Assembly: GCF_913777145.1 (NCBI RefSeq)
Contig: NZ_CAJYPS010000017.1
Span: 1 to 38,620 of the forward strand
Direction of reading: 5' to 3'
Origin: an uncultured Roseateles sp.
GTDB taxonomy: Bacteria > Pseudomonadota > Gammaproteobacteria > Burkholderiales > Burkholderiaceae_C
DNA: 38,620 bases
The translations under genes were made by a program, and so were the position numbers. Shown here one piece after another: positions 9,082 to 16,418 of this stretch. Positions within the stretch are counted from its first letter, which is position 1. The number at the start of each line of letters is the position of its first letter. The notes beneath the pieces were generated by a model that saw nothing but the letters and a program-made list of their open reading frames with translations, was not told the DNA's origin and did no database searches.

Positions 9082-9834
9082 ATGAGTGCTTTGTTGAAGA
9101 AATCGACCGCTGTGATCGCCGCGGGCCTGCTGGCCGTCGCGGCCCAGTCTGCCTGGGCAAGCAGCTTCTCCGAGAATTTCGAGGGTACCGCGCTGGCCGA
9201 CTCGGGCTGGACCACGGTGAACCGCAGCACCACGCCCAACTCCGCGGGGGTGTGGCGTCTGGGCACGGCCATCATCGACGCGGACAGCAACCCGGTGGTG
9301 CTGCCCTACGAGGGCTCCCAGTTCGCGGTGGTGAGCTGGAACTCCAGCAACTCCACGTCCTCCAGTGCGACGCTGAGCAACTGGATGCTGTCGCCGCTGA
9401 TCACCGGCCTGAACAACGGGGACACCTTCTCGTTCTTCACGACCACCACGCCGGGCTCCGAGTATCCGGACCGTCTGGAGCTGCGTCTGAGCACCTCGGG
9501 CAGCAGCCTGGACGTGGGCACGACCACCACCTCGGTGGGGGTGTTCTCCACCGTGCTGCTGACCATCAACCCGACGCTGGCCGCCGGTGGCTACCCGGAG
9601 ACCTGGACCCAGTACACCGCCACCGTCAGCGGCCTGAGCGGCCCGGTGGACGGTCGCGTGGCCTTCCGCTACTTCGTGACCTCGGGTGGCCCCAACGGCG
9701 CCAACTCCAACATCATCGGCGTGGACCAGTTCAGCTACACCTCGGTGTCGGCCGTTCCGGAGCCCGGCACCTGGGCGCTGATGGCCGGCGGCCTGCTGGG
9801 CGTGGTTGCGCTGCGTCGCCGCCGCAGCGAATAA
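9082..9834 (+). CDS. PEP-CTERM sorted extracellular protein
   Basis: Exported protein of 250 residues. A signal peptide (KKSTAVIAAGLLAVAA, probable cleavage after AWA near residue 26) precedes a Ser/Thr-rich beta-sandwich-like body of about 195 residues resembling the choice-of-anchor J domain (FSENFEG...GWT near the start, LSNWMLSPLI in the middle, FRYFVTSGG late). The C-terminal sorting tail is complete: VPEPGTW, a hydrophobic span and RRRR (residues 225-250). Such tails are processed by exosortase EpsH/XrtA-type enzymes, which are not encoded here. The start has GGAAGGTGG upstream. The function is unknown. It lies between speD and the convergent FAD lipoprotein gene; whether it belongs to the polyamine block or is a passenger cannot be decided from sequence alone. 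Confidence 0.9.
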   Translation: MSALLKKSTAVIAAGLLAVAAQSAWASSFSENFEGTALADSGWTTVNRSTTPNSAGVWRLGTAIIDADSNPVVLPYEGSQFAVVSWNSSNSTSSSATLSNWMLSPLITGLNNGDTFSFFTTTTPGSEYPDRLELRLSTSGSSLDVGTTTTSVGVFSTVLLTINPTLAAGGYPETWTQYTATVSGLSGPVDGRVAFRYFVTSGGPNGANSNIIGVDQFSYTSVSAVPEPGTWALMAGGLLGVVALRRRRSE

Positions 9835-9845
9835 GCCCCAATGGT

Positions 9846-9880
9846 TGGCAGCGGCCAGCGTTCGCGCTAGCCCGCTGCCA
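9846..9880. terminator. Shared hairpin at the convergent junction, UUCG loop
   Basis: A 9-bp outer stem (9846-9854 with 9872-9880) and an inner AGCG/CGCT stem close a TTCG tetraloop at 9861-9864. It spans the 32-nt gap between the PEP-CTERM gene and the converging FAD-protein gene and includes the latter's last codons. There is no T run; it probably acts as a shared 3' end structure. Confidence 0.5.
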
Positions 9881-11453
9881 GGCCCAGCCCGCCCGCCACC
9901 CGGCGGGCGGTTTTCATTCCGGCGGCGTAAGCCTCCTCGAACACCGAATAGCCCGCCAGGTCCGAGTGCGCGAACAGCACGCGCCCACGGGCTTCGCTCA
10001 GCGCGGCCAGGGCGGCCGAGCCGCGCAGCCCGGGCACCGGCACGCTCATCGCGTGGCCGAAGCGGCACAGGTCGATGCGCTGCAACTGTGGTGCGAGGTC
10101 GGGATGCAGCGGTGCCAGATCGTCCAGCACCCGGCGCGCCCAGGCCTGCCAGGGCTGTTCCAGCAGCTCGGGCCGCCGCGCCGCGGGCAGCGCCACGTAG
10201 GCGGTCAGCAGTGGCGGGCGCGGGCTGGGATCCAGCGACTGATGGCGCGCGTCCACATAGCCCAGGGACGCGGCGCCGTAGCGCACGTTGTCCCAGGTCG
10301 AGGGCACGCCGGGGCGTTGTAGCAGCTCGCCCGTGAGTGCGAGATTGGCGGTCAGCCAAGGGGCGTAGTGCAACTGTGAGGCCGCTTGGCGCAGCGCGTC
10401 GGGGGGGTGCTCCAGCAGGCGCGCGCTGATGAACAAGGGTGTGGCCAGCACCACCGCTCGCGCCTGCCAGCGCTCGGCGCGGTCCGCGGTTTCGTCCCAG
10501 GTCAGCACATCCACGCCGGCCCGTTGCTCGCTCACCCGCAGCACCGTGCGTCCGCGCTGCAGACGGTCACCCAGCGGCTCGGCCAGGCGGGCGCTGAGCC
10601 AGCCATTGCCCTCGGGCCAGGTCAGCACCGGCTCGCGTTCGGCGGTCTCGTCGCCCGGTGCGTGGAAGCCATGGCGGCTGGCGAAGTAGTGCAGGCCGGC
10701 CCAGGCGGACACGGTGGCGGCGTCCGCGCCGTAGTCGTCGCGGCAGCAGTAGTCCAGATACCAGCGCAGCCGCGGGTGGGTCAGGTCTTGCTGGTCCAGC
10801 CAGTATGCAAAGGTCTGCGTGTCCAGTTCGGCATGCGCTGCCGTCCAGCGTGCCCGGCGGGTGGGCAGCGCAAAGCCCAGCGTCTGCGCCTGCGCCACAC
10901 GGGCGGCAAAGCGCTGGTATTGCTGGCGCAACGCCGGGCCATCCTCGGGCGGCAGCAGGCCCTCGTGCCAGGCGCCGTCTATGAACAAACGCTCCTGAGG
11001 GCTGTGGCACAGGTGGCGCTCGTCCCAGACCGTGTGGCCCAGTTCGTGGCGGGCCAGGCCCAGCTCGTGCAGCAGTGCGAGCACGTCATGCGTTTCCGGG
11101 CCGGGCAGGGGCAGGTAGTGGGCGCCCAGCGGGCAGGGACTGCCGCCCAGCTGGTGGCCACGGCTGTTGCCGCCGGCCTGGTCTTCCAGCTCCAGCAGGG
11201 CCAGGTCTTGCACGCCGCGCCGTTGCAGCTCGCGCGCACAGGCCAGACCGGCGATGCCGCCGCCCACGATCAGCACATCGGTACGCCGCGTCGCGCCCGT
11301 TGGGGTCGGCAAGGGCGCACGCAGTCGGTGGCCGCGCTCCGGATGCGTGCCTACCCAGCCGCCTTGCAGCGGCGCGGCGTCGGGCGCGCAGCCGGCGAGT
11401 ACGGCGCCGCCGCCCAGCAGCAGGGAGCGCCGCCTCAATGCACCTTGCCCCAT
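9867..11453 (-). CDS. FAD-dependent amine-oxidase-like protein, Tat lipoprotein
   Basis: Flavoprotein of 528 residues from the NAD(P)-binding Rossmann/amine-oxidase-like group. The N-terminus is a twin-arginine signal with a lipobox: RRRS at residues 7-10, a hydrophobic stretch and LAGC with C22. This predicts a folded flavoprotein anchored to the outer face of the inner membrane. The dinucleotide motif GGGIAG is at 64-69, followed by ELQRRG and a GGNSR segment; the C-terminal FAD region reads VLFAHSDLAGYSVFEEAYAAG. The ATG at 11453 overlaps the end of speE by 19 nt; a TTG at 11438 overlapping the speE stop is an alternative that keeps the Tat motif. Its position directly after speE suggests oxidation of a polyamine or related amine, but the substrate is unproven. 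Confidence 0.88.
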   Translation of the reverse strand: MGQGALRRRSLLLGGGAVLAGCAPDAAPLQGGWVGTHPERGHRLRAPLPTPTGATRRTDVLIVGGGIAGLACARELQRRGVQDLALLELEDQAGGNSRGHQLGGSPCPLGAHYLPLPGPETHDVLALLHELGLARHELGHTVWDERHLCHSPQERLFIDGAWHEGLLPPEDGPALRQQYQRFAARVAQAQTLGFALPTRRARWTAAHAELDTQTFAYWLDQQDLTHPRLRWYLDYCCRDDYGADAATVSAWAGLHYFASRHGFHAPGDETAEREPVLTWPEGNGWLSARLAEPLGDRLQRGRTVLRVSEQRAGVDVLTWDETADRAERWQARAVVLATPLFISARLLEHPPDALRQAASQLHYAPWLTANLALTGELLQRPGVPSTWDNVRYGAASLGYVDARHQSLDPSPRPPLLTAYVALPAARRPELLEQPWQAWARRVLDDLAPLHPDLAPQLQRIDLCRFGHAMSVPVPGLRGSAALAALSEARGRVLFAHSDLAGYSVFEEAYAAGMKTARRVAGGLGLAAG

Positions 11454-13009
11454 TCGGCCTCGAACTCCTGCACCAGCACCTGGTTGGACAGCCGGTTCAC
11501 CTCGGTGGGCAGGCGGGCCATGTCGGGCGGAAAGTCCAGCAGGGCCGGCAGACTGCCTGCGCTGACGAAGCGCAGTCCGTCGGGGAACTGCGTGGGCCGG
11601 CGGAAGGGGCGGCGCGAGGCCAGTACGAAGCCCCACTCGCCGAAGCTGGGCACATGGGCGTGGTAGGGCGTGGTCCTGAGCCCCACAGCCTCCAGCGTGC
11701 CGACCACGGTCCAGAAGCTGCGCCGCGCGATCAGCGGCGAGGTGGTCTGCACGACCGCGTAGCCGCTGGCGCTGAGGTGCTGGTCCACCAGTTCGTAGAA
11801 GCTGGTGGTGTAGAGCTTGCCCAGCGCGAAGTTGGACGGGTCGGGGAAGTCGATGACGATGACGTCGAACACCCCGTCGTGCTGCTCCAGCCAGCCGAAG
11901 GCGTCGGCATTGACGATGGTCAGCTTGGGGCTGGAGAGCGAGTGGCCGTTCAGTGCGGCCAGCTTGGGGTTGCTGCTGAACAGGCCGGTCATCAGCGGGT
12001 CCAGCTCCACCAGCGTGACCTGCTGGACGCTGGGGTATTTGAGGATCTCGCGCACCGCCATGCCGTCGCCGCCGCCCAGCACCAGCACGCGCCGCGGCGC
12101 GCCCTGGGCGGCCATCGCGGGATGGACCAGAGCCTCGTGGTAGCGGTACTCGTCGCGCGAATGGAACTGCAGATTGCCGTTCAGAAAGAGCCGCGTGCCG
12201 CCACCCCCCTCGGTGACCACGATGCGCTGGTAGGCGCTGCTCTGCTTGAACACGATGTGCTCGCCGTAGAAGCGCTCCTCCGACCAACTGGTGAGCCGTT
12301 CGGCGCCGGCCAGCGCGCCCAGCAGCAGCAGCGCGGCGAAGGCACAGGCACCGGCCAGTGCGCGCGGGAGCCGCAGCTCGGCGCGGAACAGCTTGAGCGA
12401 CCACACGGCCACCGCCACGTTCAGCAGGCCGAAGGCCAGTCCGGTGCGCACCAGGCCCAGCTGCGGCACCAGCACCAGCGGGAAGGCCAGCGCCACCAGC
12501 AGCGCGCCCAGATAGTCGAAGGTCAGTACCTGCGAGACCAGGTCCTTGAGGCCGTAGCGGTGGCTGAAGTGGCGCTTGAGTATGCGCATCACCAGCGGGA
12601 TCTCCAGCCCCACCAGCGTGCCCACCAGCAGCACCAGCGCGTACAGCAGCACGCGAAAGGGCAGGGCGCTGCCGGGCGGCAGCAGGCTGTTGACCGCGAA
12701 CAGCGCGGCCGGCATCAGCCCGCCGATCACGCCCACCAGCAACTCCACCTGCAGGAACACCGCCACCAGTTGCCGCTCCACGAAGCGCGACAGCCAGGAG
12801 CCCAGCCCCATTGCGAACAGGTAGACCCCGATCACGGTGGAGAACTGCAGCACCGAGTCGCCCAGCAGATAGCTGGCCAGCGCACCGGCAGCCAGCTCGT
12901 AGACCAGGCCGCAGGCCGCGATCAGGAAGACGCTGGCCAGCAGCAGCAGTTCGGCCAGCGCCGGGCGGGCACGGGGTGAGGCGTTGTCGAGAGGGGCTTG
13001 AGGGGCCAT
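11435..13009 (-). CDS. speE: Membrane-embedded spermidine synthase (polyamine aminopropyltransferase)
   Basis: Transfers the aminopropyl group of decarboxylated SAM to a polyamine acceptor, classically putrescine. The 524-residue protein has an N-terminal half (to about residue 235) made of roughly six or seven hydrophobic spans, and a C-terminal spermidine-synthase domain. That domain carries YQRIVVTE, LNGNLQFHSRDEYRYHE, the SAM-binding GGGDG at 312-316, the acidic VELDP and the active-site segment DFPDPSN. This long membrane form differs from the soluble SpeE of about 290 residues. It lies between the M48 protease (57 nt upstream, with a GCGCCC/GGGCGC hairpin in the gap) and the FAD lipoprotein, which overlaps it. 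The donor-making SpeD is at the far end of the block. The acceptor may not be putrescine. Confidence 0.93.
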   Translation of the reverse strand: MAPQAPLDNASPRARPALAELLLLASVFLIAACGLVYELAAGALASYLLGDSVLQFSTVIGVYLFAMGLGSWLSRFVERQLVAVFLQVELLVGVIGGLMPAALFAVNSLLPPGSALPFRVLLYALVLLVGTLVGLEIPLVMRILKRHFSHRYGLKDLVSQVLTFDYLGALLVALAFPLVLVPQLGLVRTGLAFGLLNVAVAVWSLKLFRAELRLPRALAGACAFAALLLLGALAGAERLTSWSEERFYGEHIVFKQSSAYQRIVVTEGGGGTRLFLNGNLQFHSRDEYRYHEALVHPAMAAQGAPRRVLVLGGGDGMAVREILKYPSVQQVTLVELDPLMTGLFSSNPKLAALNGHSLSSPKLTIVNADAFGWLEQHDGVFDVIVIDFPDPSNFALGKLYTTSFYELVDQHLSASGYAVVQTTSPLIARRSFWTVVGTLEAVGLRTTPYHAHVPSFGEWGFVLASRRPFRRPTQFPDGLRFVSAGSLPALLDFPPDMARLPTEVNRLSNQVLVQEFEAEWGKVH

Positions 13010-13066
13010 GCGGGGTGGAGTGTCGCCGCTGCGCCCCCCTTGGCGGGCGCAGCGGCGATGGCGGGG

Positions 13067-14404
13067 TCAGGGCGTGCCCATGGCCTCGCGCCAGCGCATC
13101 GCGGCCAGGATGCGGTGACGGGTGCTGGGGTGGTGGAAGAACAGGAATTCCTCGACCGGGCCGGGGTCGGCCTTGCGGTACTCGACCAGGCGCAGCTGGC
13201 CTTCCGCAAAGCCGTGGGGTTCCCGTGACAGGTTGAGGCCGAACTGGTCCGCCTCGGCCTCCTGCACCCGGGTGATGGTGTTCTGCACCGGCGAGGCCAG
13301 CGCGAAGAACAGCGAGAACGCGGCGGCCAGCAGCGGCAGTCCGGCGATATCGTCCACGCGCTGGATGCCGGTGCTGGGGGCCAGGCGCTTCAGCAGCCAG
13401 CCCAGCAGGGCCTGCACCGCATAGAAGCCCGCCAGCAGCACCAGCGCCAGCATGCACAGCGTCTTGACGATGTGGTTCATCACGTAGTGGCCCAGCTCGT
13501 GCCCCATCACCGCGCGGATCTCGGGCAGTGAGGTGCGGCGCAGCAGGTTGTCGTTGAGCCGCACGGCGGCCGTGCCGAACAAGCCCGACACATTGGCGCT
13601 GATGCGCGTGGTCTGGCGCGACGCGTCGAACACATAGACGTTGTCCACCGGCACGCCGTTGGCGTGGGCCATCTGCAGCACGGCCTGCTTGACGGGGCCG
13701 TCCTCCACGGGCTTGTAGTCGTTGAACAGCGGCTCGAACAGCACCGGGGACACCGCGATGATCACCGTCAGCAGCGTCATCGCACCGGCCGTGCCCCACA
13801 TCCACCAGCGCTGGCCGGCGCGCCGTATCAGCACATAGAGCAGGGTGAAGGCCAGTGCGCCTATCAGCAGGTTGATCGTGCTGGCCACCGCCCACTCGCC
13901 CAGCCAGGCGCCCAGCGTCTGGGTGGACATGCCATAGGCATGCTCGCGCCACCATTCCTCGTACAGCGTCAGCGGCAGGCTCAGCAGGCTGCCCACGGCG
14001 AGATAGACCGCCGAGAACAGGAAGTCGCGCCGCAGCGCGCCGCGGCCTCGTGCGGCGGCCCAGTCACGCAGCCGCGTCGCGCGCCGGCCCGACAGCCACA
14101 GTGCGGCAATCACCAGCCCCAGCAGCAGATGCCACAGTTGCAGCCAGTAGCCACCGGTGTAGTAAGCGTCGGACTTCGCCACCACGTCGGCCGGCAGGCG
14201 GTCCATATAGGCCTGCGTGGCGGCCTCGGCATTGCGCGGCAAGCTGGCGCGCCAGGCGTCGTCCACGGGCCGGATCTTGAAGCCGGCGGCCTGGGCGGTG
14301 GCGTCGGCCTTCTGAGCCTGGGTCTGGGCCTCGGCTTGGGCCTGCGCCGCGGTCACGCTCAGCAGACTGCTGGCCAGAGCCGCGGCCATTAACCATCTCT
14401 TCAT
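13067..14404 (-). CDS. M48 family (Ste24/CAAX protease-like) membrane metalloprotease
   Basis: Zinc endopeptidase of 445 residues in the inner membrane. A cleavable signal (LMAAALASSLLSVTAAQA) is followed by a charged linker with a Gln/Ala-rich segment. Several membrane spans follow, then the zinc motif HELGH at 302-306, more spans, and the third-ligand segment QEAEADQFGLNLS with the downstream HHPSTRHRI typical of Ste24-like enzymes. The ATG at 14404 has AGGAA six nt upstream, better than a TTG at 14422. Family members cleave prenylated or misfolded membrane proteins. The 86-nt gap before it contains a 6-bp hairpin (14446-14461). Its place between DUF350 and speE suggests it acts on a membrane component of this system; that is inference. 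Confidence 0.92.
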   Translation of the reverse strand: MKRWLMAAALASSLLSVTAAQAQAEAQTQAQKADATAQAAGFKIRPVDDAWRASLPRNAEAATQAYMDRLPADVVAKSDAYYTGGYWLQLWHLLLGLVIAALWLSGRRATRLRDWAAARGRGALRRDFLFSAVYLAVGSLLSLPLTLYEEWWREHAYGMSTQTLGAWLGEWAVASTINLLIGALAFTLLYVLIRRAGQRWWMWGTAGAMTLLTVIIAVSPVLFEPLFNDYKPVEDGPVKQAVLQMAHANGVPVDNVYVFDASRQTTRISANVSGLFGTAAVRLNDNLLRRTSLPEIRAVMGHELGHYVMNHIVKTLCMLALVLLAGFYAVQALLGWLLKRLAPSTGIQRVDDIAGLPLLAAAFSLFFALASPVQNTITRVQEAEADQFGLNLSREPHGFAEGQLRLVEYRKADPGPVEEFLFFHHPSTRHRILAAMRWREAMGTP

Positions 14405-14490
14405 CACGCGTTCCTGAAGCAAAAAACGCGATTCTTCTCAGGCATGCCGCGTTGTCGCGGCGTTTGCGACAGACTGCACGATGGCCGGGA

Positions 14491-14712
14491 TCAGCCGTGG
14501 ATCGCTGCCGCCACGATGTTGCCTATGGAGATGCACATCGCCGCCACGACGATGGCCAGTGCGAGGTTCTTGCGCTCCACCAGCTCCTCCCAGAGCCGGT
14601 AAGGGGTGAGCTTGTCGACGATGACGAACGCGATCCAGAAGATCGCGACGCCGATGACGGCATACATCGTCGAGCCGAGGATCACCTCGGGCTTGAGCCA
14701 GTCCAGGGTCAT
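14491..14712 (-). CDS. DUF350 membrane protein (YjfL-like, short form)
   Basis: A 73-residue protein with two hydrophobic spans: the first in STMYAVIGVAIFWIAFVIVD, the second in ALAIVVAAMCISIGNIVAAA. The conserved middle DKLTPYRLWEELVERKN matches the DUF350 repeat; this is a single-repeat version of the usual four-span protein and so may work as a dimer. The start at 14712 has AGGAG six nt upstream. It begins 20 nt after the DUF4178 gene. DUF350 genes occur with PspA-like, DUF4178 and spermidine synthase genes in many bacteria (family knowledge), but no activity is established. Confidence 0.88.
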   Translation of the reverse strand: MTLDWLKPEVILGSTMYAVIGVAIFWIAFVIVDKLTPYRLWEELVERKNLALAIVVAAMCISIGNIVAAAIHG

Positions 14713-14732
14713 GTCTTGCTCCTTCTGAGGGC

Positions 14733-16319
14733 TTACTTGTGGCCGCCACCGCCGCTGCTGTAGCCACCATAGCTGCCGCCGCTGTTGCCGATGTAGACGC
14801 CGCTGCCGCGCGCCTGGCTGCGGCATTGTTGGTACTCGGCGCTGTTCTCGCCAAAGCTGTCCTTGTAGCGCTGGCAGTCGTCGCTGCTACAGGCTCGCAG
14901 CAGCGCAAAGGCCACCGCGATCAGCAGCATCGCGATCACCAGATTGCGCAGCAGCGTACTGCCATCGCTGCGCAGTGCCGAGGCGTCGCGCGCCAGCGGG
15001 GCGCCATCGGCCAGGCCAAAGGCCTTCTGCACCGTGGCGGCCGGCAGCGGCTGGCCGCCACTCCAGGTGACCTCGCTGCCCTGCTGCTCGCGGCTCAGCA
15101 GGAAGCGGCCGTCGGCGGTGGCGTAGTCCGTCACCTGGACGCGGTCGTCCAGGCGCACCGGCCAGTAGAACTCGCCCAGCACATGGGTGGTCTTGGCCAT
15201 GTAGGACCAGCGCTGCACGTAATTGCGGCCCAGCAAGGTCACGCCGCCGCGCGCGGCATCGGGCGCGCCGGTCAGCGTGCGAACCAGGCTCCAGCCTTCA
15301 CGCGTGTCCACCAGGAAGGCAAAGCCCAGCATGCGGTTGAAGAGCAGGTATTCGCGCCAGAAGCTCTGCTCGTCGTCTGCGTCCTCGGGCAGGTCGCAGC
15401 GCTCCTGGTAGCCAACCACGGTCCAGTCCGCGGGCGGCGAGCCGGGTAGCGACAAGGTGCCGGTGCGCCCCAGCGGAATCAGCGGCGGCAGGCCGGGTGA
15501 TTGAGGCGTGAAGCCCAGCGCGCGGGCCTCGTCGGCCGGCAGGTCCACCAGCGCGCTGCACTGGGCGCAGACCATGCTCTTGCTCTGGGCCAGGCGCGGC
15601 TCCAGCGGCGCGCCGCAACTGGGGCAGGCGATGCTGCGGCCGCTCAGCCGGGCTTCGGCCACCGATTCCCCGTCGGCGGTGCTGCGCAGCCCCTGCAAGG
15701 CCAGGTCGTTCAGCATCACCGCCCGGCCCACGGACCAGACGGGCGGCTCACCCGCCCTGAACTCCAGCGTGCCGACCTCGTCCTGCGCATTGCGCAGCTC
15801 GATGACCCGGCCGGCAGCAGGTGGCCGCGGCAGCTCGCCCTCGGCCGCGCGCAGCTCGGCATCGACCGCGGCCGCGACCTGCCAGCGCTGGCCGGCCACG
15901 GTCAGCGGCAGGCCCAAGCCAGGGGCCTCGGGCGGCAGCTCCGCGAGGGGCGCCTCCAGGCTCAGCACGAACTGGCCGTTGTCCTCGCTCAGCCAGGCGA
16001 CCCGGGGCGGCTCACTGCCAGCGTCGAACAGCAGATGCCATTCGTTCCAGTTGCCCAGCTCCGAGCCGCGCTGCACGCGGCCGACCACGGCGAAGCCCGT
16101 GCCCAGCCAGCGGCCGGTGGCGCCCAGCTGCAGCGGCGAATAGTCGTCGAAGATCTCGGCGCTCTGGCCGATGCGGCGCAGCGTCTCGCCCTCGCGCAGC
16201 AGCGTGCTGCGGCAAAAGCTGCACACCGCACTGGCCGAGGCCGCGCTCTGGAATTCGACCGGCGCGCCGCAGTTGGGGCAGGCCGCGCGCCAGCGGCGCT
16301 GGGCAGCAGGCTCAGCCAT
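14733..16319 (-). CDS. DUF4178 protein with two zinc ribbons and a membrane anchor
   Basis: A 528-residue protein with an internally duplicated plan. The first zinc ribbon (C14, C17, C33, C36) is followed by one DUF4178-like domain with WNEWHLLFD. A second ribbon (CPSCG from C232, then CAQC) leads to a second DUF4178-like domain with WREYLLFN and VLGEFYWPVRLDD. Near residue 455 a single membrane span (LVIAMLLIAVAFALL) leads to a short Cys-containing segment and a Gly/Ser/Tyr-rich tail. The bulk is probably cytoplasmic with the tail outside, or the reverse. The start at 16319 has no clear ribosome site. It follows the SPFH gene by 99 nt and precedes DUF350. Biochemical function is unknown; the domain is known from membrane-stress and polyamine neighbourhoods. 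Confidence 0.87.
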   Translation of the reverse strand: MAEPAAQRRWRAACPNCGAPVEFQSAASASAVCSFCRSTLLREGETLRRIGQSAEIFDDYSPLQLGATGRWLGTGFAVVGRVQRGSELGNWNEWHLLFDAGSEPPRVAWLSEDNGQFVLSLEAPLAELPPEAPGLGLPLTVAGQRWQVAAAVDAELRAAEGELPRPPAAGRVIELRNAQDEVGTLEFRAGEPPVWSVGRAVMLNDLALQGLRSTADGESVAEARLSGRSIACPSCGAPLEPRLAQSKSMVCAQCSALVDLPADEARALGFTPQSPGLPPLIPLGRTGTLSLPGSPPADWTVVGYQERCDLPEDADDEQSFWREYLLFNRMLGFAFLVDTREGWSLVRTLTGAPDAARGGVTLLGRNYVQRWSYMAKTTHVLGEFYWPVRLDDRVQVTDYATADGRFLLSREQQGSEVTWSGGQPLPAATVQKAFGLADGAPLARDASALRSDGSTLLRNLVIAMLLIAVAFALLRACSSDDCQRYKDSFGENSAEYQQCRSQARGSGVYIGNSGGSYGGYSSGGGGHK

Positions 16320-16418
16320 GGGCGGAGGTCACTCGGGGGGCGCCGTGCATGGGCTCAGTGTCACCCAGCCGCACGAGGTCCGTGACGCCACGGTCCTGTG
16401 GGCGGGGTGGCGCGGGCG

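Noticed and set aside
9867..13955. A continuous minus-strand reading frame of about 1360 codons through the FAD gene, speE and M48
   Set aside because: Only its last 528 codons look like a real protein; speE and M48 are encoded in other frames with clear family motifs. The length is an effect of high GC.
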